From the NCBI RefSeq assembly GCF_029784165.1, contig NC_073695.1, positions 196,627,357 through 196,691,356 on the forward strand: DNA of 64,000 nucleotides, written 5' to 3'. A model generated the notes under the pieces. It was not told where the DNA came from. It made no database searches and saw nothing but the letters and a program-made list of their open reading frames with translations. A program made the position numbers and the translations under genes. Below, piece by piece: positions 1 to 10,743 of the stretch (position 1 is the first letter of the stretch; each line of letters opens with the position of its first letter). Source of the stretch: Wyeomyia smithii (Eukaryota > Arthropoda > Insecta > Diptera > Culicidae).

Positions 1-745
1 GATTTTCAACAAATCCAGTCACTTCGTTTGCTTTGCTGATGACATGGACATTGTCGGCAGAACAACTGTGGCGGTGGCAGAACAGTACACCAGACAAAGT
101 ATATGCTAGCCGGTGGAACCGAACCCGACCGACAACGCCTAGGCAGTAGCATTACGATTGACGGCAAAGAGTTCGAGGTAGTCGATGAGTTTATCTATCT
201 TGGCTCACTGGTTACTGAGAACAATGATACCAGCCGAAAGATCCGTAGGCGTATCATCGGCGGAAGTCGTGCCGGTCGAACAGACTGAGCTTCCGTACGA
301 AGTGTAATCTGTACAAAACGCTCATAATTGTTCTCTACAGGCATGAAACGTGGACAATGCTCGAGAAGGACCTGCGAGTGCTCGGAGTTATCGAACGACG
401 AGTACTAAGGACGATTTTTGGCGGCGTGCAGGAGAACGGAATATGGAGATGAAGAATGAACCATGAGCTCGCGCAACTCTACGGTGAACCCAGTATTCAG
501 AATGTGGCTAAAGCTGGACGGGTACGCTGGGCTTTGCCGGGTGTTTGCCTCGAATCTGGCAGGAAGAAGACGACCAGGGGCGCAGCGGGCAAGATGAGTA
601 AACCAGGTGGAGCTAGATCTGGCAGAGAGTATATGGTGTCCCAGGGATTGGAGAGCGGCAGCTAATAACCGAGTGATTTGAAGAAACTTTGCAAATCTGG
701 CCATGTCATTAAGACGGAATGCCAAATGAATAAATAAATAATGTT
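1..745 (+). mobile_element. RTE-like non-LTR retrotransposon, 3' fragment
   Basis: The forward frames at the window edge encode the end of a reverse transcriptase. A FADDMDIVGRT stretch holds the catalytic FADD box. After a small deletion and frame change comes the conserved segment FEVVDEFIYLGSLVTENN (about 170-230), and then the thumb and tail region with 'MNHELAQLYGEPSIQNVAK' (456-512). At least two frameshifts and stops separate these pieces, so nothing functional is encoded. The copy ends near 740 in a short aataaataaataa tail. The 5' part lies outside the window. Clade assignment (RTE-like, the endonuclease-RT type common in insects) is from motif memory; the retrotransposon identity is secure. 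Confidence 0.85.
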
Positions 746-828
746 ACCTAATCAGATGCATATAAGCTTCCGTTTTCCATGAATAACAAACATTCACACA
801 CACAACCATACTTACTTAGTTCAGCAGC

Positions 829-1035
829 CTAGAGCCAAAGTAGTCCTTGCCATATAAAGAATTCTTCCACTCCACACGGTCCCAAGTTACTCGTCGCCAA
901 TTTCATGGATATCTCGAAACTCGTAAGGCCCTCTAACCTGATCAAGCCATCTAGCACGTTGGGCCGGCATACTTGCGTCATGTCCGGCCTATCGTGGCCA
1001 ATCAAAAACGAGCAGATGACCCGGGCCCTCCAGCT
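829..1035 (-). mobile_element. RTE-like element, extreme C-terminal remnant
   Basis: On the minus strand a shifted frame reads AQRARWLDQVRGPYEFRD, which matches the arginine/tryptophan-rich C-terminal tail of the same retrotransposon class (R-A-R-W-x-D-Q-V pattern). It is a short, frame-disrupted remnant in the opposite orientation to its neighbour. Confidence 0.55.
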
Positions 1036-1489
1036 TGGGAGGCCCCCCAAGTTCTGGTCATGGAACTCAGAAATTGAATCACTATACCAGAGCAACGTGA
1101 TTTTTTCAGACATAGCTATCTTTATTAGGGTGGGGAAAAGTGATCGATTTTCCAGAACCAAGTTTTTTTGTTTTTTTTTGGGGCCCCAAACAACCCTAAA
1201 CTTACCTGAAGTCGATTGGTTTTGTCTCCGCTTGGCCAAACTCTGGTCAATAATGCTCTGGTCAATAATGAATTTCTGGTCAAACTTGAAGCGCAAGATC
1301 TATTTCAACCATTTTATCGCGAAAACGGAGGAGGAGGTGTCTCACCAGCTACATCCAAGGCGGTAGCCCCGTCACATGACTAGGCATCGCAGCTCTAGTA
1401 AGACAACATACTAAAATAAACATTCTACGAACAATCCAGAGAATGATACGAATCGGAACGATCGGTATAGACCTTGGGAAACGACAACG

Positions 1490-1606
1490 ATTGGAATCTT
1501 GGAACATGGAATGTTAGGACTCTGCTCGAACCGGCACACGTAGGCGTCTTGACCAGAAAGCTACGGAAGGCTAAAGTGGAGGTAGCAGCCATATGAAACG
1601 TTGAGA
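1490..1606 (+). mobile_element. RTE-like endonuclease, N-terminal fragment (also at 2397-2512)
   Basis: The forward frame reads WNLGTWNVRTLLEPAHVG followed by KLRKAKVEVAAI. This is the beginning of an apurinic-type endonuclease domain (the N of the WNVR motif is an active-site residue). The frame stops just after VAAI. The continuation of the same domain is found again only at about 3395, so the domain has been split by roughly 1.8 kb. The fragment occurs twice because it lies in the 907-bp tandem duplication. Confidence 0.7.
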
Positions 1607-1779
1607 ACCAGAGTGGTCTAAAGACCTTTTTTTTCCGAATTTGAGTTTTTTTGCATATTCCGCATCTACACAAAAAACTGTACTTGGGAGATCAAAAATA
1701 TTTCAAAAAATCAAACTTTAAAGGTGATTAATACCATGTTGAAATTGCGTCCGAAACAGAATGGCCATTCTGTTTTGGG

Positions 1780-2096
1780 ACAGAGTGGTCTATGTACATA
1801 AATCGGTGTAATACTATCATGTAACACGTAACATGTAGCATATTATATGTGATAAGTAACATGTCACTTGTTCTGTACATGTCACACGTAACATGTTACA
1901 CGTAATGTAACACGAAAAATGTAACATGTAGAATATTATGTAATATGTAACATTTTGTGTTACATGTAATGTTACACGTGACATCTTACATGTGACATGC
2001 TATATGTACCATATAACCTGTGACACTAGCCATTTTATACGAGTTACCGTCATTTTCTTTGTCTTTTACCAGGTTTGTGTACATAGACCACTCTGT
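1780..2096. mobile_element. MITE-like element with 19-bp terminal inverted repeats (copy at 2686-3002)
   Basis: acagagtggtctatgtaca at 1780-1798 is the exact inverse complement of 2078-2096. The duplicated copy occupies 2686-3002. The interior is non-coding and built from degenerate repeats of an acatgt/gtaacatg palindromic core. The same end motif appears alone at 3255-3273 just after the (TA)n array, and in a variant form at 1609. No clear target-site duplication was found. Confidence 0.6.
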
Positions 2097-3026
2097 TCCG
2101 AAACGATTCGAGGATTACAGTGAATATATAGTCTCCGCTTGGCCAAACTCTGGTCAATAATGCTCTGGTCAATAATGAATTTCTGGTCAAACTTGAAGCG
2201 CAAGATCTATTTCAACCATTTTATCGCGAAAACGGAGGAGGAGGTGTCTCACCAGCTACATCCAAGGCGGTAGCCCCGTCACATGACTAGGCATCGCAGC
2301 TCTAGTAAGACAACATACTAAAATAAACATTCTACGAACAATCCAGAGAATGATACGAATCGGAACGATCGGTATAGACCTTGGGAAACGACAACGATTG
2401 GAATCTTGGAACATGGAATGTTAGGACTCTGCTCGAACCGGCACACGTAGGCGTCTTGACCAGAAAGCTACGGAAGGCTAAAGTGGAGGTAGCAGCCATA
2501 TGAAACGTTGAGAACCAGAGTGGTCTAAAGACCTTTTTTTCCGAATTTGAGTTTTTTTGCATATTCCGCATCTACACAAAAAACTGTACTTGGGAGATCA
2601 AAAATATTTCAAAAAATCAAACTTTAAAGGTGATTAATACCATGTTGAAATTGCGTCCGAAACAGAATGGCCATTCTGTTTTGGGACAGAGTGGTCTATG
2701 TACATAAATCGGTGTAATACTATCATGTAACACGTAACATGTAGCATATTATATGTGATAAGTAACATGTCACTTGTTCTGTACATGTCACACGTAACAT
2801 GTTACACGTAATGTAACACGAAAAATGTAACATGTAGAATATTATGTAATATGTAACATTTTGTGTTACATGTAATGTTACACGTGACATCTTACATGTG
2901 ACATGCTATATGTACCATATAACCTGTGACACTAGCCATTTTATACGAGTTACCGTCATTTTCTTTGTCTTTTACCAGGTTTGTGTACATAGACCACTCT
3001 GTTCCGAAACGATTCGAGGATTACAG

Positions 3027-3252
<226 letters not shown>

Positions 3253-3394
3253 GTCAGAGTGGTCTATGTACATTGGTGAGATAAAATTACCGATTTCGCA
3301 AAGAAACTGTTAATTTTATGTATCCCAATATCAAACCACTTCATAACCTTTATATTAGAACATTTTGTTTAAATGAATCCGTTGGCGTGTCATT

Positions 3395-3680
3395 AGGTGG
3401 ATTCCTAATCATAACCATCTATGCGTATTGAGGATCGAAGGCAGATTCTTCAATTACAACTTTATCAACGTGTACGCGCCGACAAACGATAAAATCGATG
3501 ACGCAAAGGAGAAATTTCCTTGAGAAAACGTATGGAGAGTATGCCCATAACACGACGTAAAGATCGTCATCGGAGATATGAACGTACAAGTCGGACGCGA
3601 GAAGTTTTTTCGTCCCGTTGTTGGTAGAGAAAGCCTTCACTCTACCACCAAAGACAACGGCTGGATCAGTGCGTCTTGAA
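3395..3680 (+). mobile_element. RTE-like endonuclease, middle fragment
   Basis: The forward frame from about 3400 reads CVLRIEG, FFNYNFINVYAPTNDK and, after a frame break, DVKIVIGDMNVQVGRE, then SLHSTTKDNG. These are the N-V-Y-A-P and G-D-x-N motifs of the apurinic-type endonuclease in RTE-like elements. It logically follows the fragment at 1490-1606; the intervening DNA is the tandem duplication plus the TA array. The 3' side is cut off by the Jockey element. Confidence 0.72.
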
Positions 3681-3861
3681 CTGTCCTACAGATCAGACGT
3701 TTTTTCGGTTGCTTGTGGACTGGTCTTTGACTGCCTATAGCTTCAAAGTTTGTGTTTTGTCAGTGTGTCTTTTAAAGACTACCTGAAAGTTATTTCCCAT
3801 CAGTCTTTCTCAAGACTACCTACTTTTAACATTTGTTTTAACTTTTTTCGTATCACCTGAA

Positions 3862-5112
3862 ATGGCTGGACGGAAAAAGAAACCTCGCATCGCTGCGGGG
3901 AGGAAAAGAGAGGCATCTCTTTCTGACACATCGAGTGTCTGTAGTGACAATCCTTTTTAAATTTTGCCTGAGCAAGAAGCTGGTGAAATGGAAGTTACCA
4001 ATAATGAAACTATACAAAATATAAAATCTTTAAAAAAGGAGAAAGTTCCACCTATTGTGGTAACTATTTCTGCTGAATTTAATATATTCAAAAAGGAACT
4101 TTCAACGTTTGTTTCTGACGTTAAAGTTACCTATCAAATTGGCCGTAGAGGTGAATGCCGCTTATTAGCCGACTCAGTAAAGGGTCGTGATCGTCTTGTT
4201 CAGTATTTAACTGACAAGATGTACAAATTTTTTACATATGACACCAAGAACGCCAAGCCGTTCAAGGTTGTCTTGAAAGGTCTCACCAACGATCAAACCG
4301 TTGATGAGATCAAACTTACTTTAACAGAATTACTTGGCATAGCCCCTACCCAAGTAATTCTAATGAAACAAAAATCACGAGGCGAAAACAGTCAGAGAAC
4401 TGGAATTTCCCTTGTTAATTATTTAATTCATTTTAACCGCAATGAGGTTAACAACTTAAAATTTTTTGAAAAAGCACATGCTTTGTATAATGTGCGTGTA
4501 AAGTGGGAAACTTATAGGAAGTATGGCGGAGGTGAAAAGCATATCACCCAATGCCGTACTTGCCAACGTTATGGCCATGGTTCCAAATTCTGTAACATGG
4601 ACCAAAAATGTCTTAATTGTGGAGACTCTTCTCACAAAAAGGACACATGTCCTGTGAAAGAGAGTAAAAATTTTCGCTGTGCGAATTGTAACGGCAACCA
4701 TATGTCAAATTTTTATCAATGCCCAGTCCGTTTAGCAATTTTTAAGGCAAGGCAAGGTAAACAAAATTCAATTTCTCAATTAAAACCAACTTCAAAACAA
4801 AATTCTCCAAGCGTACCAGTGACGCATAGTTTACCTACTCCTTTGCATACCCGTTTAACTTATGCACAGGTTACAGGTAGTTCGAACATTATACCGCCTA
4901 GTGTTGGTAGTTCGAAAATGACCGTTAATATGGGTAAGCAAAACACGCTAGAAAATAATTGTACACCTATTACTCCAGCTAATATTGCTGCCGAAAATAT
5001 TTTTTCTAATGTCAACTGCCTGGGGCCTATTACGGCAGGTAAACTTTCTTTTTTTGCAACAGGAAATGTTCGATCTTATGAACGCCATGTTGCAGGCAAA
5101 ATCAATGTTTGA
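3862..5112 (+). pseudogene. Jockey-type ORF1 (gag-like, zinc knuckles), one nonsense codon
   Basis: ORF1 of the Jockey-type copy would be the nucleic-acid-binding protein that packages the element RNA. The ATG at 3862 (MAGRKKKPRI...) opens a frame that meets an in-frame TAA at 3958-3960 and then continues in the same frame to a TGA at 5110. The C-terminal half contains retroviral-type zinc knuckles of the C-X2-C-X4-H-X4-C form: CRTCQRYGHGSKFC, CLNCGDSSHKKDTC and a third degenerate one beginning CANCNGNHMSNFYQC. The N-terminus is basic and a conserved central region precedes the knuckles. Reinitiation at the internal ATG at 3988 would give a nearly full protein lacking only the basic tail, so the stop may be a recent lesion. 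It is followed 59 bp later by ORF2. Confidence 0.85.
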
Positions 5113-5171
5113 AGCCATTCAAATAGGCACAAATTTTACTATTAAAATTGTTTCTAATTTAAAATTTAGCA

Positions 5172-6826
5172 ATGATTTTAAATAAAACAATTAAAATATT
5201 AAATTGGAATGCTCGCTCATTGAAGGCCAATGAGAATGAGCTTTTTAATTTTTTAACAGTAAATAATGTGCATATTGCAATTATTACTGAAACATTTTTG
5301 AAACCTAACATAAAATTAAAATATGATCCCATTTACGTGGTTCATAGATATGATAGGATTCAGGGTTCCGGCGGTGGAGTTGCAATTGTTATTCATCGCC
5401 GAATCAAACATCGTGCTCTTCCCCATCTTGAGACGAAAGTTATTGAAACTTTGGGAATTGAAGTTCAAACTGAACTTGGGATTTTATTTATTGCCGCAGC
5501 ATATTCACCATTTCAATGCACACGCGAGCTCAAAAATTATTTTAAAGGTGATTTACAAAAACTCACCAGAAATCGTTCGAAATTTTTCATAATCGGCGAT
5601 TTTAACGCTAAACATCGTTCATGGAATAATTCTCAAAGTAATTCCAATGGCAAAATTTTATTCAATGATTGTTCTTCAGGATACTATTCTATTTTGTCTC
5701 CGAATAGTCCTACATGCTTTTCTTCTGTAAGAAACCCTTCAACAATTGATTTGGTGCTAACAGATCAAAGTCATGTATGTAGTGATTTGATCACACATGC
5801 TGACTTTGATTCTGACCATCTTCCAATAACTTTTTCTTTATCACATGAATCAGTTTTAAACCCTATGAGCTCTGTTTTTAATTATAACAAAGCTAATTGG
5901 GAAAGATACAAAAATTATATTGAGAGAAATTTCAATAATGAGCTTGATTTGCAAAACGAAGTGAATATTGATTCCGCTTTGGAAGCATTAAAATGTGCAA
6001 TTGTTGATGCCAGGAATTATTCTGTTCCAAAGGCTCAAGTGAAATTTGATTCACCAATAATTGACGAAAATCTTCAACTTCTAATTCGTTTGAAAAATGT
6101 CCGCAGACGTCAATATCAACGTTCTCGTGACCCTGTTTTTAAAACTATTTATAAAGATTTACAGAAAGAGATTAAACATAGATTTACTCTTCTGAGAAAT
6201 CAAAATTTTGAGACTAAAGTTGAAAAATTGAAACCATATTCAAAACCATTTTAGAAGCTGTCGAAGATTCTTAAGAAACCTTCAAAGCCTATTCCAGTTT
6301 TAAAAGATGGTGAACGTTTTCTTGTATCCAATGAACAAAAGGCTCAAAGACTTGCTCAGCAGTTTGAGAGTGTTCATAACTCAAATTTGAATTTTGTGAG
6401 TCCAATTGAAAATAAGGTCACACGTCAATTTGATTTAATTTCTTCCCAGAATTTTTTACCTGCAGAAATAATTGAAACTAACTTGAATGAGATTAAATCA
6501 ATTATTAAAAATTTCAAAAATATGAAAGCACCTGGTGACGATGGAATCTTTAATATACTAATCAAACATCTCCCTGAGAGCACAGTGGATTTTTTAGTGA
6601 AAATTTTCAATTGCTGCTTCAAAATTGCATATTTTCCCAAATTATGGAAAAATGCAAAAATTACTCCCATTTTAAAACCGGATAAGAACCCAGCTGAAGT
6701 TTCAAGTTATCGACCAATCAGTTTGCTTTCTTCAATAAGTAAACTGTTTGAGAGAGTTATTCTTAACAGAATGATGTCACACATCAACGAAAATTCAATT
6801 TTTGCAAATGAACAGTTTGGATTTCT
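5172..6826 (+). pseudogene. Jockey-type ORF2 (endonuclease + partial RT), interrupted and truncated
   Basis: The ATG at 5172 begins with MILNKTIKILNWNARSL. The endonuclease motifs are all visible: NWNARS, TETFLK (catalytic Glu), GDFNAKHRSW (Asp/Asn) and SDHLPI (catalytic Asp-His). The frame is stopped by TAG at 6254-6256, where the second copy has TGG (Trp, in KPFWKL), so this is a single point mutation. Beyond it the RT palm begins with MKAPGDDGI and SSYRPISLLSSISKLFERVI, ending at NEQFGF with no FADD box because of the 3' truncation. This copy cannot encode an active RT. Confidence 0.88.
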
Positions 6827-6930
6827 CCTTCCATGCCAGCATACGACCAAGGTCTCAGCACGGGTTCGTTCCCGCGACCTTCACTAGATTGCTCATATCC
6901 CGGATAGTACCACGGGTGAGGAGAGATATA
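6827..6930. other. Unidentified DNA at the broken end of Jockey copy 1
   Basis: The sequence starting tccttccatgccagcatacg replaces the expected RT sequence. It contains no reading frame or repeat that I recognise. It may be the end of another insertion or of a deletion. Confidence 0.4.
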
Positions 6931-6934
6931 AGTT

Positions 6935-7345
6935 GCTAGGCAGGATACTATTGATCACAATTGGGTTTATTGTATGCCTGCAAGTACACGATGCCTACGT
7001 TTTTCTTCTCGACTAATTGTTCGCAGACGCCGTCAAACCAGTCGTTTCTATGATTCGGAGCTTTTGTACCTAGTAGCGCGACAGCAGTGCTACTTATGGC
7101 GTATCGAATGCTCCTCCAGTCATCTTCAAGAGTAGCTGCGCCAAGCAGCTCTGCCGTGGGTAGCATTGTCTTCAGCTGCGGGATTCGTTTCTGGCGGGTA
7201 CACCGTCGAGAGTTTTTAACGCATGCATACAGCTATCAGGTAGTAGTCTGTATCTATATTTACACTGCGACAGTTGCGAATGTTGATTAGATCGAAAAAA
7301 ACACTGCCCTCGATTAGAACGTGGTCGATTTGATTCCTATTTTTT
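6935..7345 (-). mobile_element. RTE-like endonuclease C-terminus and EN-RT linker remnant
   Basis: On the minus strand, frames with breaks read NQIDHVLIEG (near 7330) and then a degraded DVRT/SDHYLV-like region. After these comes the open segment 7166-6948, containing a linker-like stretch and HRNDWFDGVCEQLVEKKN. The last matches the R-N-E-W-F-D-E-E-C motif seen between endonuclease and RT in this retrotransposon class (compare 51471-51503). It is an isolated decayed piece. Confidence 0.6.
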
Positions 7346-8141
7346 CTAATAGTTTACGTTTTTTTGCTCGAAGTTTCCAGATTTACCTTTTTACTGAACG
7401 GTTTCGGGAAAATCAACGCTACATTCAAAAATTTGGTTGTTTTAAGTGGGACAGGTCGAGCCAAGCTAAAGAAGTTTCATGCCAGAGAATCTGGCTCAGA
7501 GTACGGCCTTTGCAGATGATGAGAATATCTACACAAAACACTACATACTATCCGAAACGGGAGAAACATCAGGCTTAACAAAGTTTGCAAGAATAGAACC
7601 CAACAACCGAGAAGCTGGAGCATGTTCGTCCCGAGTCCTGGTTAGTGCCTCGTCGATTGATTCTTAGCACCTTTTTCTTCAAAACTAAAAAAATTATAAG
7701 TAGAGCAGTTTTATATATTGCCCTTAAACTGTGGGATAAAGAATAACGTAAAGGAATAAAAAACTCTCTCAAATAGTGAGTGACGTAAGGGTATAAGCAA
7801 GAAACCCAGATAAAATCAATTATCAAAAAAAAACGACATGTTGACCATGTGATTTATGAACGACTAACCGATAGCCTTCGCATTCACATTCTATAGGATG
7901 GTACGATTATGCGAATGACTTCCAGATACTTACTTGCATGTTCCGTTTATTTGGTCAAATAGTGACGAAATTGGATAAACGTAAACGATTTACGTTTATT
8001 CATCAATTTTTCTCATACGAAGTTACAAGCAAAAATTACTCAAACTCGCCAACTCTTTATATCAATAAATAAACGCCTTTATACACCTACTACCTACTAC
8101 TGTTTACTGATTAATATAATCTTTATGAGCCGAATCATTTC
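7346..8141. other. No gene recognised
   Basis: About 800 bp of AT-rich sequence with only short open frames (7321-7578, 7479-7667, 7575-7826) that have no motif I recognise. Confidence 0.4.
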
Positions 8142-8855
8142 AAATCGCCTGGAAATACGCGAAAATTTAATCGACCATTTTTGATTTAAATGAAACTTTG
8201 CACACGTATTTGGCTTAGCAAACTGAGCATTTTTCACAGGTGGAGAGATTTTTTACACCCATGAGTTATATTCTAAAAGGGCGTATGCCTTTTGGCATAG
8301 GTTTTATTTGAATCATTGTAGCCCAGAAACCGTTGGTTGTATAGAAAAACTGTCTGAGAATGAGTTGTAGGGAATTAAAAATGCACCATAAAAAAAATAT
8401 ACACTGTTCAAAAAAAATTTTTTTTGACCAAAAAAATTAAAAACAAACATTGAATTTCAATTTAAAAAAAAAGAGTTTAATTTTTTTTTTTTTTTTTAAA
8501 GAAACTTGACGTTAACACGCAACTTTAAAAAAAAAGTCCAGGATGGAGAAATGAAAAATATTTTTTCTATGGTAGATTAATTTTTTTATGAAAATTCTAA
8601 TTCAAACATTTTTCAAAATATTTTCATTCTGATGATTTTAAAAGATGTCATTTTGAATCAAAAAGCTGTTGGTAGTAAACATTCTAAAGGCATTGGTTTT
8701 CGTGTTATTTCTAATTTAAGCTCGAAAAATTATAATTATTTAGGAAAATACACGTTTTTCTTAATTTGTCCATGGTTCTCCAGCAAAAACCATACATTCA
8801 TTAGAATGCTTGATCAAAAATATACAATACATTCTTTGACAACAAAACGATTGGG
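8142..8855 (+). repeat. Left long terminal inverted repeat
   Basis: 714 bp, the inverse complement of 10017-10743. It contains homopolymeric A and T tracts and a small hairpin (tatgccttttggcata). The forward frame 8632-8985 overlaps the inner part and is probably incidental. Confidence 0.9.
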
Positions 8856-8992
8856 CGAACGGTTCTCAAGAAAAGAGTTAAATGTTCTAAGTGATATAAA
8901 TATATATAAGAATCAAATATTTATTTTCGAGTTTTATTATCTTAGGAACATATTTTTTTATGACATAGATACTTTACAGAACTAGTTTCACC

Positions 8993-9728
8993 TTATATTT
9001 TATATACATCATAAGTAAATGATTCGTCATCTTTTGAAAACAGCTTCGTTTGTATCTTATTTTCTGAAATCGGAACAAAAGAGTAATACTTTTGTGTGGC
9101 AGCTATTATTATAGATTTTTTGAAAATATTGCTCCATTCTGTTACTCCTTGTTCATATTCTTCATATGACCAACTAAATGACATTTTTGATGAATTTTCA
9201 TTACTGTTTTGATTAGACCAATTATACAATTCTTTTGCGCTTGTAATGGGACGTTCATGTTCTTTAGCTAAACTTGCATTTACTGCCATTCGTTTTAATG
9301 CCACCAATTGCATCGCATGGGCCTTTACCATGAGAAGTCGCAAAAAAATGCCACTCTGTATCGACGTTATATTTTGTTTTGAACTTGCAAGAACTTGCAA
9401 AGTTTTTTCTATTTTTATATTGTGAGGCAGCTCCATCAGACATTAATCAACTCTATTGTTGTTTTCAAAAACTCATTGATTTGGCAACGAACACCTGAAC
9501 CGCAACAGTATCATGATGGAGTACTTCCGATATTATGATGAAGCTGATATTCTTAAGTGTTCCAGGTTCTGAATAGTCAACAACGAAGGGATGAATGGTG
9601 GCTTGACTATCATTCCAATAACTACACGAATCACAAATTGATAAAGACGTATTAAAATGAGCTTGACTGTTCAATATTTTTAATTTTGCAATAACGTTTT
9701 TTTTAATTTGCGTAAGCTTGATGAGCAC
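8993..9728 (-). pseudogene. Decayed DDE-type transposase of the long-TIR element
   Basis: Reading the minus strand from 9728 downwards, the first open segment (to 9465) contains HPFVVDYSEPG, IISEVLHHDTVAVQVF. After a frameshift comes MSDGAASQYKNRKNF (about 9430-9375). A further frame gives NVDTEWHFFATSHGKGPCD (about 9360-9305). A last shift leads to the open segment ending at 8993 with ERPITSAKELYNW and SWSYEEYEQ. The order ISE-HDTVAV, SDGA-QYKN, WHFFATSHGKG matches a transposase-like family common in arthropod and hydra genomes that is usually annotated 'hypothetical'. The Asp of SDGA and downstream acids are plausible catalytic residues. At least three frame disruptions make it inactive. 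The N-terminus, with its expected zinc-binding part, is missing. Confidence 0.75.
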
Positions 9729-10016
9729 CGATGATCAGGAAAGGGTTTACAACATTTGGGCTTGGTGTATTCCATTTTCACTTTATCCATCTTCACAAAA
9801 TGCAAACTGTTACTAACACATCTGGAGTAGTGCAATCGTATTTATATACGAAAACAGATATTATAGGTAACCCAGTAGTTATTGGTTGCGTACTTTACAA
9901 ACAGTTATTATTAGTAAACAAGTAGATAGTGTTGCACGACAAACATATTTTTTTATAAAACATTCGGCAAGGGGGAACGTGTAGATATGCTAAGGTTTAC
10001 CGCTTGAGTTATTTAT

Positions 10017-10743
10017 CCAATCATTTTGTTGTCGAAGAATGAATTGTATATTTTTGATCAAGCATTCCAATGAACGTATGGTTTTTGCTGGAGAACCATG
10101 GACAAATTAAGAAAAACGTGTATTTTCCGAAATATCAATAATTTTTCGAGCTTAAATTTAAAATAACTCGAAAACCGATGCCTTTAGAATGTTTACTACC
10201 AAGAGCTTTTTGATTCAAAATGACTCTCTGCATCTTTGAAAATCATCAGAATACAAATATTTTGAACAATGTTTAAATTAGAATTTTTATAAAAAAAATA
10301 ATCTACCATAAAAAAAATATTTTTCATTTCTCCATCCTGGACTTTTTTTTTAAAGTTGCGTGTTAACGTCAAGTTTCTTTAAAAAAAAAATAAAAAAAAA
10401 ATTTAAACTCTTTTTTTTTAAATTGAAATTTAATGTTTATTTTTAATTTTTTTTGGTCAAAAACAAAATTTTTTTGTACAGTGTATATTTTTTTTATGGT
10501 GCATTTTTAATTCCCTACAACTCATTCTCAGACAGTTTTTCTATACAACCAACGGTTTCTGGGCTACAATGCTTCGAATAAAACCTATGCCAAAAGGCAT
10601 ACGCCCTTTTAGAATGTAACTCATGGGTGTAAAAAATCGCTTCATCTGTGGAAAATGCTCAGTTTGCTGAGCCAACTACGTGTGCAAAGTTTCATTCAAA
10701 TCAAAAATGGTCGATATTCGACCATCGGTGATTTGGGGCGATC
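10017..10743 (-). repeat. Right long terminal inverted repeat
   Basis: Inverse complement of 8142-8855, diverged by small indels and substitutions. This suggests the insertion is not recent. Confidence 0.9.

Larger units (their letters stand above)
3684..6826 (+). mobile_element. Jockey-type non-LTR retrotransposon, copy 1 (3'-truncated)
   Basis: The element carries a 5' untranslated leader (about 3684-3861), a gag-like ORF1 and an ORF2 with endonuclease and partial reverse transcriptase. Nucleotide identity with the second copy (14469-17114) is very high. It stops abruptly at about 6826 in the RT (after NEQFGF), where copy 2 continues. The following DNA is unrelated, so the 3' half of RT and the tail are missing. 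Both ORFs carry nonsense changes, described separately. The exact 5' boundary is uncertain because no target-site duplication can be paired. Confidence 0.9.
8142..10743 (-). mobile_element. 2.6-kb DNA transposon with ~715-725-bp inverted terminal repeats
   Basis: Positions 8142-8855 and 10017-10743 are inverted copies of each other with scattered substitutions and indels. Shared blocks include cgaccatttttgattt, gggcgtatgccttttggcat, gttaacacgcaactttaaa and tccatggttctccagcaaaa. Between them lies a decayed minus-strand transposase gene (see 8993-9728). The outermost match is atcgcc/ggcgat. No convincing target-site duplication is visible, so the ends may be off by a few bases. Long inverted repeats plus this transposase type fit a cut-and-paste DNA transposon. 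I think of Sola-like superfamilies but cannot assign it without a search. Confidence 0.85.

Noticed and set aside
829..1366. Two long overlapping open frames (155 codons minus, 153 plus)
   Set aside because: Neither frame is itself the conserved one. The recognisable retrotransposon tail is in a different minus-strand frame, so these are incidental.
8632..8985. 117-codon forward frame
   Set aside because: It lies within and just past the left inverted repeat. The same sequence is frame-broken in the right repeat, and no motif is seen.
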